From the NCBI GenBank assembly GCA_045617405.1, contig JAZLIL010000015.1:1-7303 (forward strand): a DNA stretch of 7,303 nucleotides. The letters are read 5' to 3'. The notes under the pieces are model-generated. The model worked only from the letters and a program-made list of their open reading frames with translations. It was not told where the DNA came from and did no database searches. Position numbers and translations under genes: made by a program. This DNA comes from JAZLIL01 sp045617405. GTDB taxonomy: Bacteria > Bacillota > Clostridia > Lachnospirales > Lachnospiraceae. Positions 1 to 6,020 of this stretch are shown one piece after another (the first letter of the stretch is position 1; each line of letters starts with the position of its first letter).

Positions 1-1
1 G

Positions 2-484
2 CTGCGGGCAGACGGCAGGACTTCAGGAATTCCGGTTATCATGTCGACGGCAAAGGGTGCGGAGTACGACAAGGTAATCGGCCTCGATTCGGGCGCCGAT
101 GACTACCTGGCGAAGCCCTACGGCATGCTGGAGCTGATCAGCAGGGTGAGGGCGGTGCTTCGCCGGACGGCTCCGAAAAGCGCATCGGAAACGCTGCAGA
201 TCGGGACGCTTGTCCTGAACAGAAACACCCGCGTCATTCTTGCGGATGATAAGCGGGTAACCCTTACACTAAAGGAATACGAACTGCTTCTGATGTTCAT
301 GAGCAATCCCGGGCTTGTTTTTTCACGTGAGCAGCTTCTTCGAAGCATCTGGGGCGCCGACTACGCCGGTGAAACCCGCACGGTTGACGTTCACATCGGA
401 ACACTTCGCACAAAACTCGAATCCTGCGGAGAGTACATTCAGACTATCCGCGGAGTCGGCTACAAAATGGAATCAGGCAACTGA
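2..484 (+). CDS. OmpR/PhoB-family response regulator, C-terminal part (5' end outside window)
   Basis: This is a DNA-binding response regulator of a two-component system, lacking its N-terminus because the reading frame is already open at base 2; 160 residues are visible. The first ~55 residues are the end of a receiver domain: the conserved switch Thr in IMSTAKG, the GLDSGADDYLAKPY stretch with the conserved Lys, and helix 5 ending in VLRR. The phosphoacceptor Asp lies in the missing ~65-70 residues. After a short linker comes a complete winged-helix Trans_reg_C domain, with the LTLKEYELL, SREQLL, TVDVHIGTLRTKL and IRGVGYKM signatures of the OmpR/PhoB class. It is followed 69 bp later by a PhoR-like kinase and then a phosphate transporter, so a PhoP/PhoB-like role in phosphate control is likely but not proven. 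Its last codons lie in the first copy of a 73-bp duplication; the second copy encodes a vestige of the same tail (GVRYKMEANN). Confidence 0.95.
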   Translation: MRADGRTSGIPVIMSTAKGAEYDKVIGLDSGADDYLAKPYGMLELISRVRAVLRRTAPKSASETLQIGTLVLNRNTRVILADDKRVTLTLKEYELLLMFMSNPGLVFSREQLLRSIWGADYAGETRTVDVHIGTLRTKLESCGEYIQTIRGVGYKMESGN

Positions 485-596
485 TAGGGAGCACATTTCC
501 CTCAATCTGCACTGCTCCGGGCACGGAGTTCGTTACAAAATGGAGGCAAACAATTGAAAAGGAGCATATTTCGCTCAATCTGCATTGCTTCAGGAG
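451..596 (+). repeat. Diverged tandem duplication (2 x 73 bp) across the regulator/kinase junction
   Basis: Positions 451-523 and 524-596 align without gaps at a period of 73 bp. I count 17 mismatches in 73, about 77% identity, with a better core around 461-521. Each copy contains the end of a response-regulator gene (GVGYKMESGN versus GVRYKMEANN), a stop, and the head of a histidine-kinase gene. The first-copy CTG at 481 lines up with the working TTG start at 554, and TGA 482-484 with TGA 555-557. The regulator uses the stop of copy 1; the kinase uses the start of copy 2. The kinase head in copy 1 (481-523) and the regulator tail in copy 2 (524-557) are therefore non-functional fossils. Since 73 is not a multiple of 3, neither fossil can be read through in frame. 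Confidence 0.85.
542..546 (+). promoter_or_regulatory. Ribosome binding site that fixes the TTG start of the kinase
   Basis: GGAGG lies 7 bases before TTG 554, an ideal spacing, whereas no suitable ATG or GTG is available before the first membrane helix. The corresponding site in the upstream duplicate (469-473) reads GGAAT and is degraded. Confidence 0.75.
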
Positions 597-1873
597 CAGT
601 TTTTCTTGCAACAATGGCTGTTATTCTCGGTGCTTTTTCCGAGTTCTTCTCGAATACTCAGCAAGCCAGGCTGAAGGCGCAGACAGAGCTTGCGGCTCAG
701 GGGGTCGAACACGAAGGAATTTCATATTTCGATGGTTACTCCTTCAACAACCTGCGTGTGACGCTGGTGAATGAAGACGGAAGCGTTTTATATGACAGCG
801 AATCAAACGTAAAAGACATGGAAAGTCATGCGGACCGTGAGGAAATCAGGGAAGCCCTCGCCGACGGATACGGCGAAAGCTCGCGCTACTCCTCGACGCT
901 TGTGCAGCGCAGGATTTACTCGGCGCAGCTGCTTTCGGACGGGACGGTGCTGCGGCTTTCGAGCTCGCACCTGACAATTCTGTCTCTGCTTGTGGTGATG
1001 CTTCAACCGATTGTTCTTGTTGTCATTATCGCCGTTGCTGTTTCGTTTGTGCTTGCCGCGCGGCTCTCTGACAAAATCGTGAAGCCGCTCATTGGTCTCA
1101 ATCTTGACGATTCCTCAGGGAAGGCGGAATATGAAGAGCTCCGACCGCTGCTTGACAGTCTCGACAATACAGAGAAGGAGAAGTCTGAAAAGATGCGGCG
1201 GGAGTTTACCGCAAATGTTTCGCACGAGCTGAAGACACCGCTCCAGTCGATTTCCGGCTATGCCGAGCTTTTGAAGAACGGGATGGTCAGGGAGGAGGAC
1301 ACGGGCAGGTTCCTCGATACCATATACGCCGAATCGCAGCGCATGATTGCGCTTGTCGAGGACATCATCGGACTGTCACGGCTTGACGAGGGAAACTTCG
1401 ACGAGGAACGCGAGGAGATTGATCTTTATATGCTTGCGGAAAAGACGCTTCGCATTCTCGAACCGTCGGCAAAGGACAGGAACATCTCCCTGTCGCTGTC
1501 CGGGGAATCGGCGAGCGTGACGGGAATTTCCGAGCTGCTTGAAAGCATGCTTTACAATCTGACCGACAACGCGATCAAGTACAACCGGGAAAGCGGCTCA
1601 GTGAGCATACGAATCGAGAATACCGCCGAAGCGGCGGTGCTGTCTGTCAGCGACACGGGAATCGGAATCCCCGAAGAGGACAGGGAACGCATTTTTGAGC
1701 GATTCTACCGTGTGGACAAGAGTCATTCAAAGGCACTTGGCGGGACCGGGCTCGGGCTTTCAATCGTCAAGCATGCCGCGAAGCTTCACAACGCAAACGT
1801 GGAGCTCGACAGCATAATCGACGGCGGAACGACCATCACCGTAACCTTCCCCAAAGAAAAGCAGATTAAATAG
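554..1873 (+). CDS. Sensor histidine kinase, PhoR-like
   Basis: Membrane-bound sensor kinase, 439 aa, starting at TTG and expected to phosphorylate the upstream response regulator. Residues ~10-30 form membrane helix 1 and ~141-168 helix 2, enclosing an extracytoplasmic sensor domain whose RVTLVNEDGSVLYDSES, MESHADREEI and YSAQLLSDGTVLRLSSS stretches resemble the PhoR-type sensor domain of clostridial kinases. The usual HAMP region is short (~169-205). The HisKA H-box is NVSHELKTPLQS with phospho-acceptor His224. The HATPase domain has an N-box (NLTDNAIKYN, ~335-344), a G1 box (DTGIGIP, ~367-373), an F-box (IFERFYR) and a G2 box (GGTGLGLSIVKH), all intact. The gene is flanked on both sides by diverged duplications of its own ends, which may mean that it replaced an earlier copy. 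Neighbouring Na/Pi transport suggests phosphate as the stimulus; this is inference, as PhoR-like kinases also serve other signals. Confidence 0.93.
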   Translation: MKRSIFRSICIASGAVFLATMAVILGAFSEFFSNTQQARLKAQTELAAQGVEHEGISYFDGYSFNNLRVTLVNEDGSVLYDSESNVKDMESHADREEIREALADGYGESSRYSSTLVQRRIYSAQLLSDGTVLRLSSSHLTILSLLVVMLQPIVLVVIIAVAVSFVLAARLSDKIVKPLIGLNLDDSSGKAEYEELRPLLDSLDNTEKEKSEKMRREFTANVSHELKTPLQSISGYAELLKNGMVREEDTGRFLDTIYAESQRMIALVEDIIGLSRLDEGNFDEEREEIDLYMLAEKTLRILEPSAKDRNISLSLSGESASVTGISELLESMLYNLTDNAIKYNRESGSVSIRIENTAEAAVLSVSDTGIGIPEEDRERIFERFYRVDKSHSKALGGTGLGLSIVKHAAKLHNANVELDSIIDGGTTITVTFPKEKQIK

Positions 1874-1895
1874 ATGCAAGGCAGGTGACCGCTTC

Positions 1896-1922
1896 ATGGG
1901 GAATGCGGCCAAACAGCCATAA
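1896..1922 (+). other. Mini-ORF (8 codons) at the fossil transporter start
   Basis: ATG GGG ... CCA TAA encodes MGNAAKQP. It sits 7 bases after an intact copy of the AAGGCAGGTGA ribosome site (1878-1888), because that site was duplicated. Ribosomes could initiate here, but the peptide looks like a by-product of the duplication and not a selected gene. It ends 51 bp before the true transporter start. Confidence 0.35.
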
Positions 1923-1957
1923 GGTGGTTTCTCAACAAAATCAGATTGAATAGATGT

Positions 1958-1968
1958 AAGGCAGGTGA
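1958..1968 (+). promoter_or_regulatory. Ribosome binding site that fixes the transporter start at ATG 1974
   Basis: AAGGCAGGTGA is complementary to much of the 16S anti-Shine-Dalgarno sequence and ends 5 bases before ATG 1974. The GTG at 1965, which would add three residues, lies inside this site and is an unlikely start. Confidence 0.7.
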
Positions 1969-1973
1969 CTTAT

Positions 1974-3731
1974 ATGGGAATCGGAAATGTAATCAGTTTA
2001 TTTTGCGGACTCTCGCTGTTTCTTTTTGGCATGAATCTTATGGGAAACGGCTTGCGCAAGGTGTCCGGGGAAAAGCTTGAAGTGGTGCTCTACAAGCTTT
2101 CGAGCAATCCGCTTAAAGGCGTCCTGCTCGGTACAGGAGTGACGGCTGTAATCCAGAGCTCATCCGCCACATCCGTTATGGTTGTCGGATTTGTTAATTC
2201 AGGAATGATGAAGGTCAGACAGGCCATCGGCATAATCATGGGTGCCATCATCGGAACAAGCATTACCGGCTGGGTAATCTGTCTTTCGGCTGTAGGCGGA
2301 AGCGGCATTTTTGAAATCATTTCCACCGACACTCTGACTACCGTAATGGCAGTGGTCGGAATTGTTCTTCTGATGTTCACAAAAAAGGAAAAGAACCACC
2401 AGACCGCTTCGATTCTTCTTGGTTTCGCTGTTCTTATGGTCGGAATTTCATTGATGACCGATGCGGTGTATCCACTTCGGGAGAGCAAGGCTTTCATAGA
2501 TATGCTGACCGGCTTCTCAAACCCGATAGTGGGAATCCTGGTCGGGCTGCTCTTTACCTGCCTGATTCAGAGCGCATCCGCAGCAGTCGGTATTCTCCAG
2601 ACGCTCGCCGTAACAGGCGCAATCAGTTTTCATCTGGCGCTGCCCGTAATCATGGGAATTGCAATCGGTGCTTCTGTTCCTGTTCTTCTTTCGGCACTTG
2701 GAGCCAATGCGAGCGGCAAGCGGACCGCACTGATTTACCTCATTGTTGACACCCTCGGAGCGCTGCTTTTCGGCATCATCTTCTATTCGGCCAACGCAAT
2801 TTTTCATTTTGACATCATGGACAGCCCAATGAGCATGATGAGTGTGGCACTTCTCAACACACTTTTCAGAGTGGCCATCATACTGATGCTTTTCCCGATG
2901 ATTGGCATAATCGAAAAATTTGTAAATGCCATCGTAAAGGAGAAAAAGGAAAACATTGCCGAACTTAAGGATGCCGAGCGTCTTGAAGAAAGATTCCTGA
3001 CGCATCCCGCACTTGCTATTGAGCAGGTGAAGATTGCCATTCATTCCATGGCGGAGCTGGCCTGCGAAAGCATCTTCGAGGCAATGCGGCTCTTTGATAC
3101 ATTTTCGGACGCAGGATTCAAGAGAGTGTACGACCTTGAAGAAATCATCGACACCTACGAAGACAGAGTCGGAAACTACCTTGTCAGGATTATGAAAAAC
3201 GAGCTCGAAGGAACCCAGAACAGTACAGTAAACATGTTTCTCCATTCGGTAAACGATTTTGAAAGACTTGGTGACCACGCAAAGAATCTTGCGGAATCGG
3301 CAAAGGAAATATTTGACAAGAAAATAATACTCTCGAACGATGCAGAAAGCGAAATGAAGAACCTGTTTGCGGCAATCACCGAGATTCTCAGTAATATGAA
3401 GAGCGCCTTTGTTGACGAAGATATCGATGCTGCATACAGAATTGCACCGTTAGAGGAGCTGATTGACAACTTCTGTTCCGAATACAAACGTAATCACATT
3501 AATCGTGTACAGAGCGGTATCTGCCTCTACAACCACGGATTTGTCTTTAATGACATGCTTACTGATCTCGAGAGAGTCGGTGACCACTGCTCCAACCTCG
3601 GAATCGCCATTCGTATCCGCCACGGCGAGATGAGCGACAGACACGGCACCATGACCAAGCAGGAAATAGAAAAAACACACGACTACAAGAAGCTGTACGG
3701 GGAGTATGCAGAAAAGTTCAGAATAGAGTAG
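1974..3731 (+). CDS. Na+/phosphate cotransporter with C-terminal PhoU domain (NptA/YqeW type)
   Basis: Membrane protein of 585 aa predicted to import inorganic phosphate with sodium. Residues 1-~320 are hydrophobic, with two Na_Pi_cotrans repeats. The first carries the signature VIQSSSATSVMVVGFV (~59-74); the second has the related LIQSASAAVGILQ (~197-209), where the middle Ser of QSSS is Ala. After a charged linker (~322-345) the cytoplasmic C-terminus is a helical PhoU-like domain with two metal-site type motifs, NDFERLGDHAKN (~427-438) and TDLERVGDHCSN (~530-541). This architecture is standard for bacterial PF02690 proteins and the length is normal. The gene follows the kinase closely with no terminator, so regulator, kinase and transporter probably form one transcript. 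The PhoU tail may sense phosphate status or gate transport; that part is inferred from the family. Confidence 0.93.
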   Translation: MGIGNVISLFCGLSLFLFGMNLMGNGLRKVSGEKLEVVLYKLSSNPLKGVLLGTGVTAVIQSSSATSVMVVGFVNSGMMKVRQAIGIIMGAIIGTSITGWVICLSAVGGSGIFEIISTDTLTTVMAVVGIVLLMFTKKEKNHQTASILLGFAVLMVGISLMTDAVYPLRESKAFIDMLTGFSNPIVGILVGLLFTCLIQSASAAVGILQTLAVTGAISFHLALPVIMGIAIGASVPVLLSALGANASGKRTALIYLIVDTLGALLFGIIFYSANAIFHFDIMDSPMSMMSVALLNTLFRVAIILMLFPMIGIIEKFVNAIVKEKKENIAELKDAERLEERFLTHPALAIEQVKIAIHSMAELACESIFEAMRLFDTFSDAGFKRVYDLEEIIDTYEDRVGNYLVRIMKNELEGTQNSTVNMFLHSVNDFERLGDHAKNLAESAKEIFDKKIILSNDAESEMKNLFAAITEILSNMKSAFVDEDIDAAYRIAPLEELIDNFCSEYKRNHINRVQSGICLYNHGFVFNDMLTDLERVGDHCSNLGIAIRIRHGEMSDRHGTMTKQEIEKTHDYKKLYGEYAEKFRIE

Positions 3732-3787
3732 GGCGCGGTCGCCCTGACAAGCAGAAAGATGCATTTCGTCAGGCATACGTGAAGCTC

Positions 3788-3820
3788 AAAAAGGCAGTAT
3801 TATTGTGCTGATTTTTTCTT
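3788..3820 (+). terminator. Weak possible terminator after the transporter operon
   Basis: AAAAAGGCAG (3788-3797) can pair partly with CTGATTTTTT (3808-3817), giving an A-U rich stem with a two-base internal mismatch, followed by T-rich sequence to 3821. The G+C core is only three pairs. A second hairpin directly on the stop codon (AGGGCG/CGCCCT, 3730-3745) is stronger but has no T-run. Neither is convincing. Confidence 0.2.
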
Positions 3821-3847
3821 TACTCTCAACACAATATGTGATATCAT
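3819..3847 (+). promoter_or_regulatory. Sigma-A-type promoter for the hydrogenase-chemoreceptor gene
   Basis: A -35 element TTTACT (3819-3824) and a -10 element TATCAT (3842-3847, five of six consensus bases) are separated by exactly 17 bp. Transcription would begin near 3854 and leave a ~100-base leader before ATG 3956. TGATATCA (3839-3846), a perfect 8-bp palindrome, overlaps the -10. Just upstream, AAAA-15 bp-GCTGATTT (3788-3814) loosely resembles a flagellar sigma-28 (SigD) promoter. The remaining leader (3854-3955) contains a small CGAT-TTT-ATCG hairpin (3857-3867) and nothing else I recognise. Confidence 0.5.
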
Positions 3848-3942
3848 GTATATGTGCGATTTTATCGTAATTACCGAAAGATTTAACAGCTATATCAAAA
3901 TGCCTGTATGATATTTCATTTTACAGAGAGTAATACAACTTC

Positions 3943-3948
3943 AGGAGG
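3943..3948 (+). promoter_or_regulatory. Ribosome binding site that fixes the start at ATG 3956
   Basis: AGGAGG lies 7 bases before ATG 3956. The in-frame ATG at 3950 is only one base away and the ATG at 3908 is upstream of the site, so both are unlikely starts. Confidence 0.8.
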
Positions 3949-3955
3949 GATGGCT

Positions 3956-5908
3956 ATGGCAAACATTATGGCGGGACTTGTCCGTACCAATGACAACTGC
4001 GTAGGATGCAACAAGTGTATAAGTGTGTGCAGCTGTATGGGTGCAACCATTGCAGAACAGCTCGGAAACGGAAACAACATTATCAGCGTTGACGGCACAA
4101 AGTGTATAGCTTGCGGAGCATGCTTTGATGCCTGCGAGCACAATGCCAGAGAGTATGTTGACGATACTGAGGCGTTTTTTGAGGATCTCAAAAAGGGCGA
4201 AAAGATTTCAATTCTTCTTGCTCCGGCTTTTCTTGCCAATTATCCTCATGAGTACGATAAGGTGCTCGGCGGTCTCAGGAAGCTTGGCGTAAACAGGATT
4301 ATCAGTATTTCTTTCGGTGCGGATATCACTACCTGGGCGTACCTCAATTATATCAAGAAGTACAATTTCCTCGGCGGCATTTCGCAGCCCTGCCCCGCTG
4401 TTGTCGGTTACATTGAGCATTATGTACCTGAGCTTCTTCCGAAGCTTTTCCCTGTTCAGAGTCCTACAATGTGCGGTGCTATCTACGCAAAGAAGTACAT
4501 GGGCATCAATGACAAATTTGCCTTCATCAGCCCCTGCATTGCAAAGAAGAACGAATTTGAATCAGTAAGAGGAAAAGGACTTATCCGCTACAATGTTACT
4601 TTTGATCATCTTATGAAGTACGTAAGAGAGCATAATGTTTCGGGTCCTTCCGTAAAGGATGAAATCGAGTACGGTCTCGGCTCTGTCTACCCTACTCCCG
4701 GCGGACTAAAGGAAAACGTTTTCTGGTTCCTTGGGGAAGATGTTTATATCCGTCAGGTTGAAGGCGAAAAGCACATGTACAGCTACCTTGAGAAGAACAA
4801 GACTAAGCTCTCGAAGGGCCAGCTGCCTTACGTTTTCGTCGATGCCCTCAACTGCAGCAGCGGGTGCCTCTACGGTACAGCTACCGAGGAGGCAAAGGAC
4901 GGGAACGACGACAATCTTGTCGAGATGATGCGCATCAGGGAAAAGAGTAAGAATTCTTCAAAGAACAATCCCTGGTCCAGAAAGCTCAAGCCCGAGCAGA
5001 GACTTAAGATGCTCAACAAGCAGTTCGCTAAGCTTTCACTTGATGACTTCGTCTGCACCTACACGGACAGATCTGCGGAATGTACATGGAATGTGCCTTC
5101 GGAGTCCGAACTCGACCGCATTTTTAAAGATATGGGAAAGACGTCCGGCGATTCGAGGCAGATAAACTGCTCATGCTGCGGCTTCGATACCTGCAAGCAG
5201 ATGGCGACGGCGATTTATAACGGCTTCAACCACAAGGAAAACTGTATCCACTTCCTTAAGAGCCAGATTGAGGAAGAGAAGGACAATGCTTCACGCCTTG
5301 CATCTCAGGTTGATAATGAGAAAGAGATGATTGTTGCGCAGCAGAAGAAAGTTACCGAGACAATCGAAAGCATCAACAGCGAGTTTATTCAGATTCATGA
5401 ATCCGTTGACAGGCTTTCCGAGGACAACAACAGCAACAGCAAAGAGTGTCAGGTAATTGCCGACAGCATGAAGAGCATATCCAATTTCTGCATGCTCCTC
5501 AAGCAGTCCATGAACGACATTAACAATTCCATCAAGGAGCTTACCGAGAACAACGCAGAGGTTGTATCCATTGCATCTCAGACAAATCTCCTTGCCCTTA
5601 ATGCTTCCATTGAGGCTGCAAGAGCCGGCGAGGCAGGACGAGGCTTTGCCGTTGTGGCAAGCGAAATCAACCAGCTCGCTGCCAATTCCCGCGAGACCGC
5701 TTCAAAGAGCGGCGACACACAGGATAAGATCCTCCTTGCAGTTGACAAGCTTCTGACTGATTCTGCGACACTTATGCAGACGGTCGAAAGTGTTAACGAG
5801 AAGACCGGAAAGCTTGCAAGCGTTGCAGAAGAAATTGCAGTCGCAACCGGTCAGATTAGGGAGGCAAGTGATGGTGTAAAAAGGAATCTTGACAAGCTGA
5901 TAAAGTAG
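3956..5908 (+). CDS. Hydrogenase-like soluble chemoreceptor: ferredoxin, [FeFe]-hydrogenase H-domain, Fe-S domain, MCP signalling domain
   Basis: A 650-aa cytoplasmic fusion with no membrane segment. Two CX2CX2CX3C motifs (Cys15/18/21/25 and Cys50/53/56/60) should bind two [4Fe-4S] clusters. Residues ~83-310 are an Fe_hyd_lg_C domain: motif L1 ISQPCPAVV (Cys146), L2 ISPCIAKKNEFE (Cys194, Lys197), L3 DALNCSSGCLYG (Cys300, Cys304), keeping all four cubane ligands. Pro145 replaces the proton-transfer Cys of catalytic enzymes. Residues ~403-432 form a further Fe-S domain (Cys405/408/413/430). From ~436 a long coiled coil leads to the canonical MCP hairpin tip EAARAGEAGRGFAVVA (553-568) and a possible methylation site at ASVAEEIAVAT. 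Known sensory hydrogenases (HydS, groups C/D) regulate through separate or fused signalling domains; here output would go to CheA/CheW. A role as H2, CO or redox receptor is inference. Assembly of a full H-cluster would need HydEFG, not present in this window. A monocistronic transcript is likely, given its own promoter and terminator. Confidence 0.9.
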   Translation: MANIMAGLVRTNDNCVGCNKCISVCSCMGATIAEQLGNGNNIISVDGTKCIACGACFDACEHNAREYVDDTEAFFEDLKKGEKISILLAPAFLANYPHEYDKVLGGLRKLGVNRIISISFGADITTWAYLNYIKKYNFLGGISQPCPAVVGYIEHYVPELLPKLFPVQSPTMCGAIYAKKYMGINDKFAFISPCIAKKNEFESVRGKGLIRYNVTFDHLMKYVREHNVSGPSVKDEIEYGLGSVYPTPGGLKENVFWFLGEDVYIRQVEGEKHMYSYLEKNKTKLSKGQLPYVFVDALNCSSGCLYGTATEEAKDGNDDNLVEMMRIREKSKNSSKNNPWSRKLKPEQRLKMLNKQFAKLSLDDFVCTYTDRSAECTWNVPSESELDRIFKDMGKTSGDSRQINCSCCGFDTCKQMATAIYNGFNHKENCIHFLKSQIEEEKDNASRLASQVDNEKEMIVAQQKKVTETIESINSEFIQIHESVDRLSEDNNSNSKECQVIADSMKSISNFCMLLKQSMNDINNSIKELTENNAEVVSIASQTNLLALNASIEAARAGEAGRGFAVVASEINQLAANSRETASKSGDTQDKILLAVDKLLTDSATLMQTVESVNEKTGKLASVAEEIAVATGQIREASDGVKRNLDKLIK

Positions 5909-5931
5909 ACACGAAAAAGTAAGCATAATCC

Positions 5932-5966
5932 CGGGGGCGAGCGGCACGATGCCGTTCACCCCGTTT
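5932..5966 (+). terminator. Rho-independent terminator after the chemoreceptor gene
   Basis: GGGGCGAGCGGCA (5934-5946) pairs with TGCCGTTCACCCC (5950-5962) around a CGA loop: 13 positions with one C-A mismatch and one G-U pair. C5932 can also pair with G5963 if G5933 bulges. The stem is followed by GTTTGAGTTATT, a modest T-rich tail. It lies 25 bp after the stop codon. Confidence 0.7.
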
Positions 5967-5977
5967 GAGTTATTCCA

Positions 5978-6017
5978 TAGTCACACTTTAGTCACAATCA
6001 GTGACTAAAATAGTCTC
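5978..6017 (+). promoter_or_regulatory. Operator-like region: 11-bp phased TAGTCAC boxes with a 9-bp inverted repeat
   Basis: TAGTCAC occurs at 5978-5984 and 5989-5995, its reverse complement GTGACTA at 6001-6007, and a variant TAGTCTC at 6011-6017. The direct copies start at 5978, 5989 and 6011, multiples of 11 bp. TTTAGTCAC (5987-5995) and GTGACTAAA (6001-6009) form a perfect inverted repeat with a 5-base spacer. Same-face spacing just upstream of a promoter fits a regulator binding site; tandem 11-bp sites are typical of PhoB/OmpR-family regulators, and the palindrome would also suit a dimeric repressor. Confidence 0.5.
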
Positions 6018-6020
6018 ATT

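Larger units (their letters stand above)
1862..1969 (+). repeat. Direct duplication (80-bp period) across the kinase/transporter junction
   Basis: Positions 1862-1889 and 1942-1969 match at 26 of 28 bases (differences at 1868 and 1877). Each copy carries the kinase tail codons (CAG ATT), a TAG stop, and the AAGGCAGGTGA ribosome binding sequence. Similarity continues weakly downstream: ATGGGGAATGCGG at 1896 resembles ATGGGAATCGG at 1974 after a 2-base slip. The kinase uses the first stop; the transporter uses the second ribosome site and start. The intervening ~70 bp are a decayed transporter head followed by a decayed kinase tail. Confidence 0.85.

Noticed and set aside
315..557. 80-codon open frame on the + strand overlapping the regulator end
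   Set aside because: Its first part is an out-of-frame reading of the regulator. Only its last ~10 codons look like a protein (GVRYKMEANN), and they are the fossil regulator tail from the 73-bp duplication.
1965..1967. GTG as start of the transporter
   Set aside because: It lies within the ribosome binding sequence; ATG 1974 is correctly spaced behind it.
2090..2497. 135-codon minus-strand open frame
   Set aside because: Antisense shadow of the transporter membrane segments, with no ribosome site and no family resemblance.
2517..3278. 253-codon open frame on the minus strand
   Set aside because: It lies entirely antisense to the Na/Pi transporter, is rich in Cys and His with no recognisable domain or good ribosome site, and is explained by the codon use of the + strand gene.
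3730..3745. AGGGCG/CGCCCT hairpin on the transporter stop codon as a terminator
   Set aside because: The stem is only six pairs and no T-run follows, so termination is not supported.
3839..3846. TGATATCA palindrome as an FNR or Rex redox-regulator site
   Set aside because: It lacks the spacer of FNR (TTGAT-N4-ATCAA) and the half-sites of Rex; an 8-bp palindrome in A+T-rich DNA is easily accidental.
3908..3910. ATG 3908 as start of the chemoreceptor gene
   Set aside because: It has no ribosome site and lies upstream of the strong AGGAGG at 3943 that serves ATG 3956; the extra residues do not resemble a ferredoxin N-terminus.
4317..4568. Alternative + strand open frame inside the hydrogenase domain
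   Set aside because: Out-of-frame shadow; the main frame carries all the cysteine motifs.
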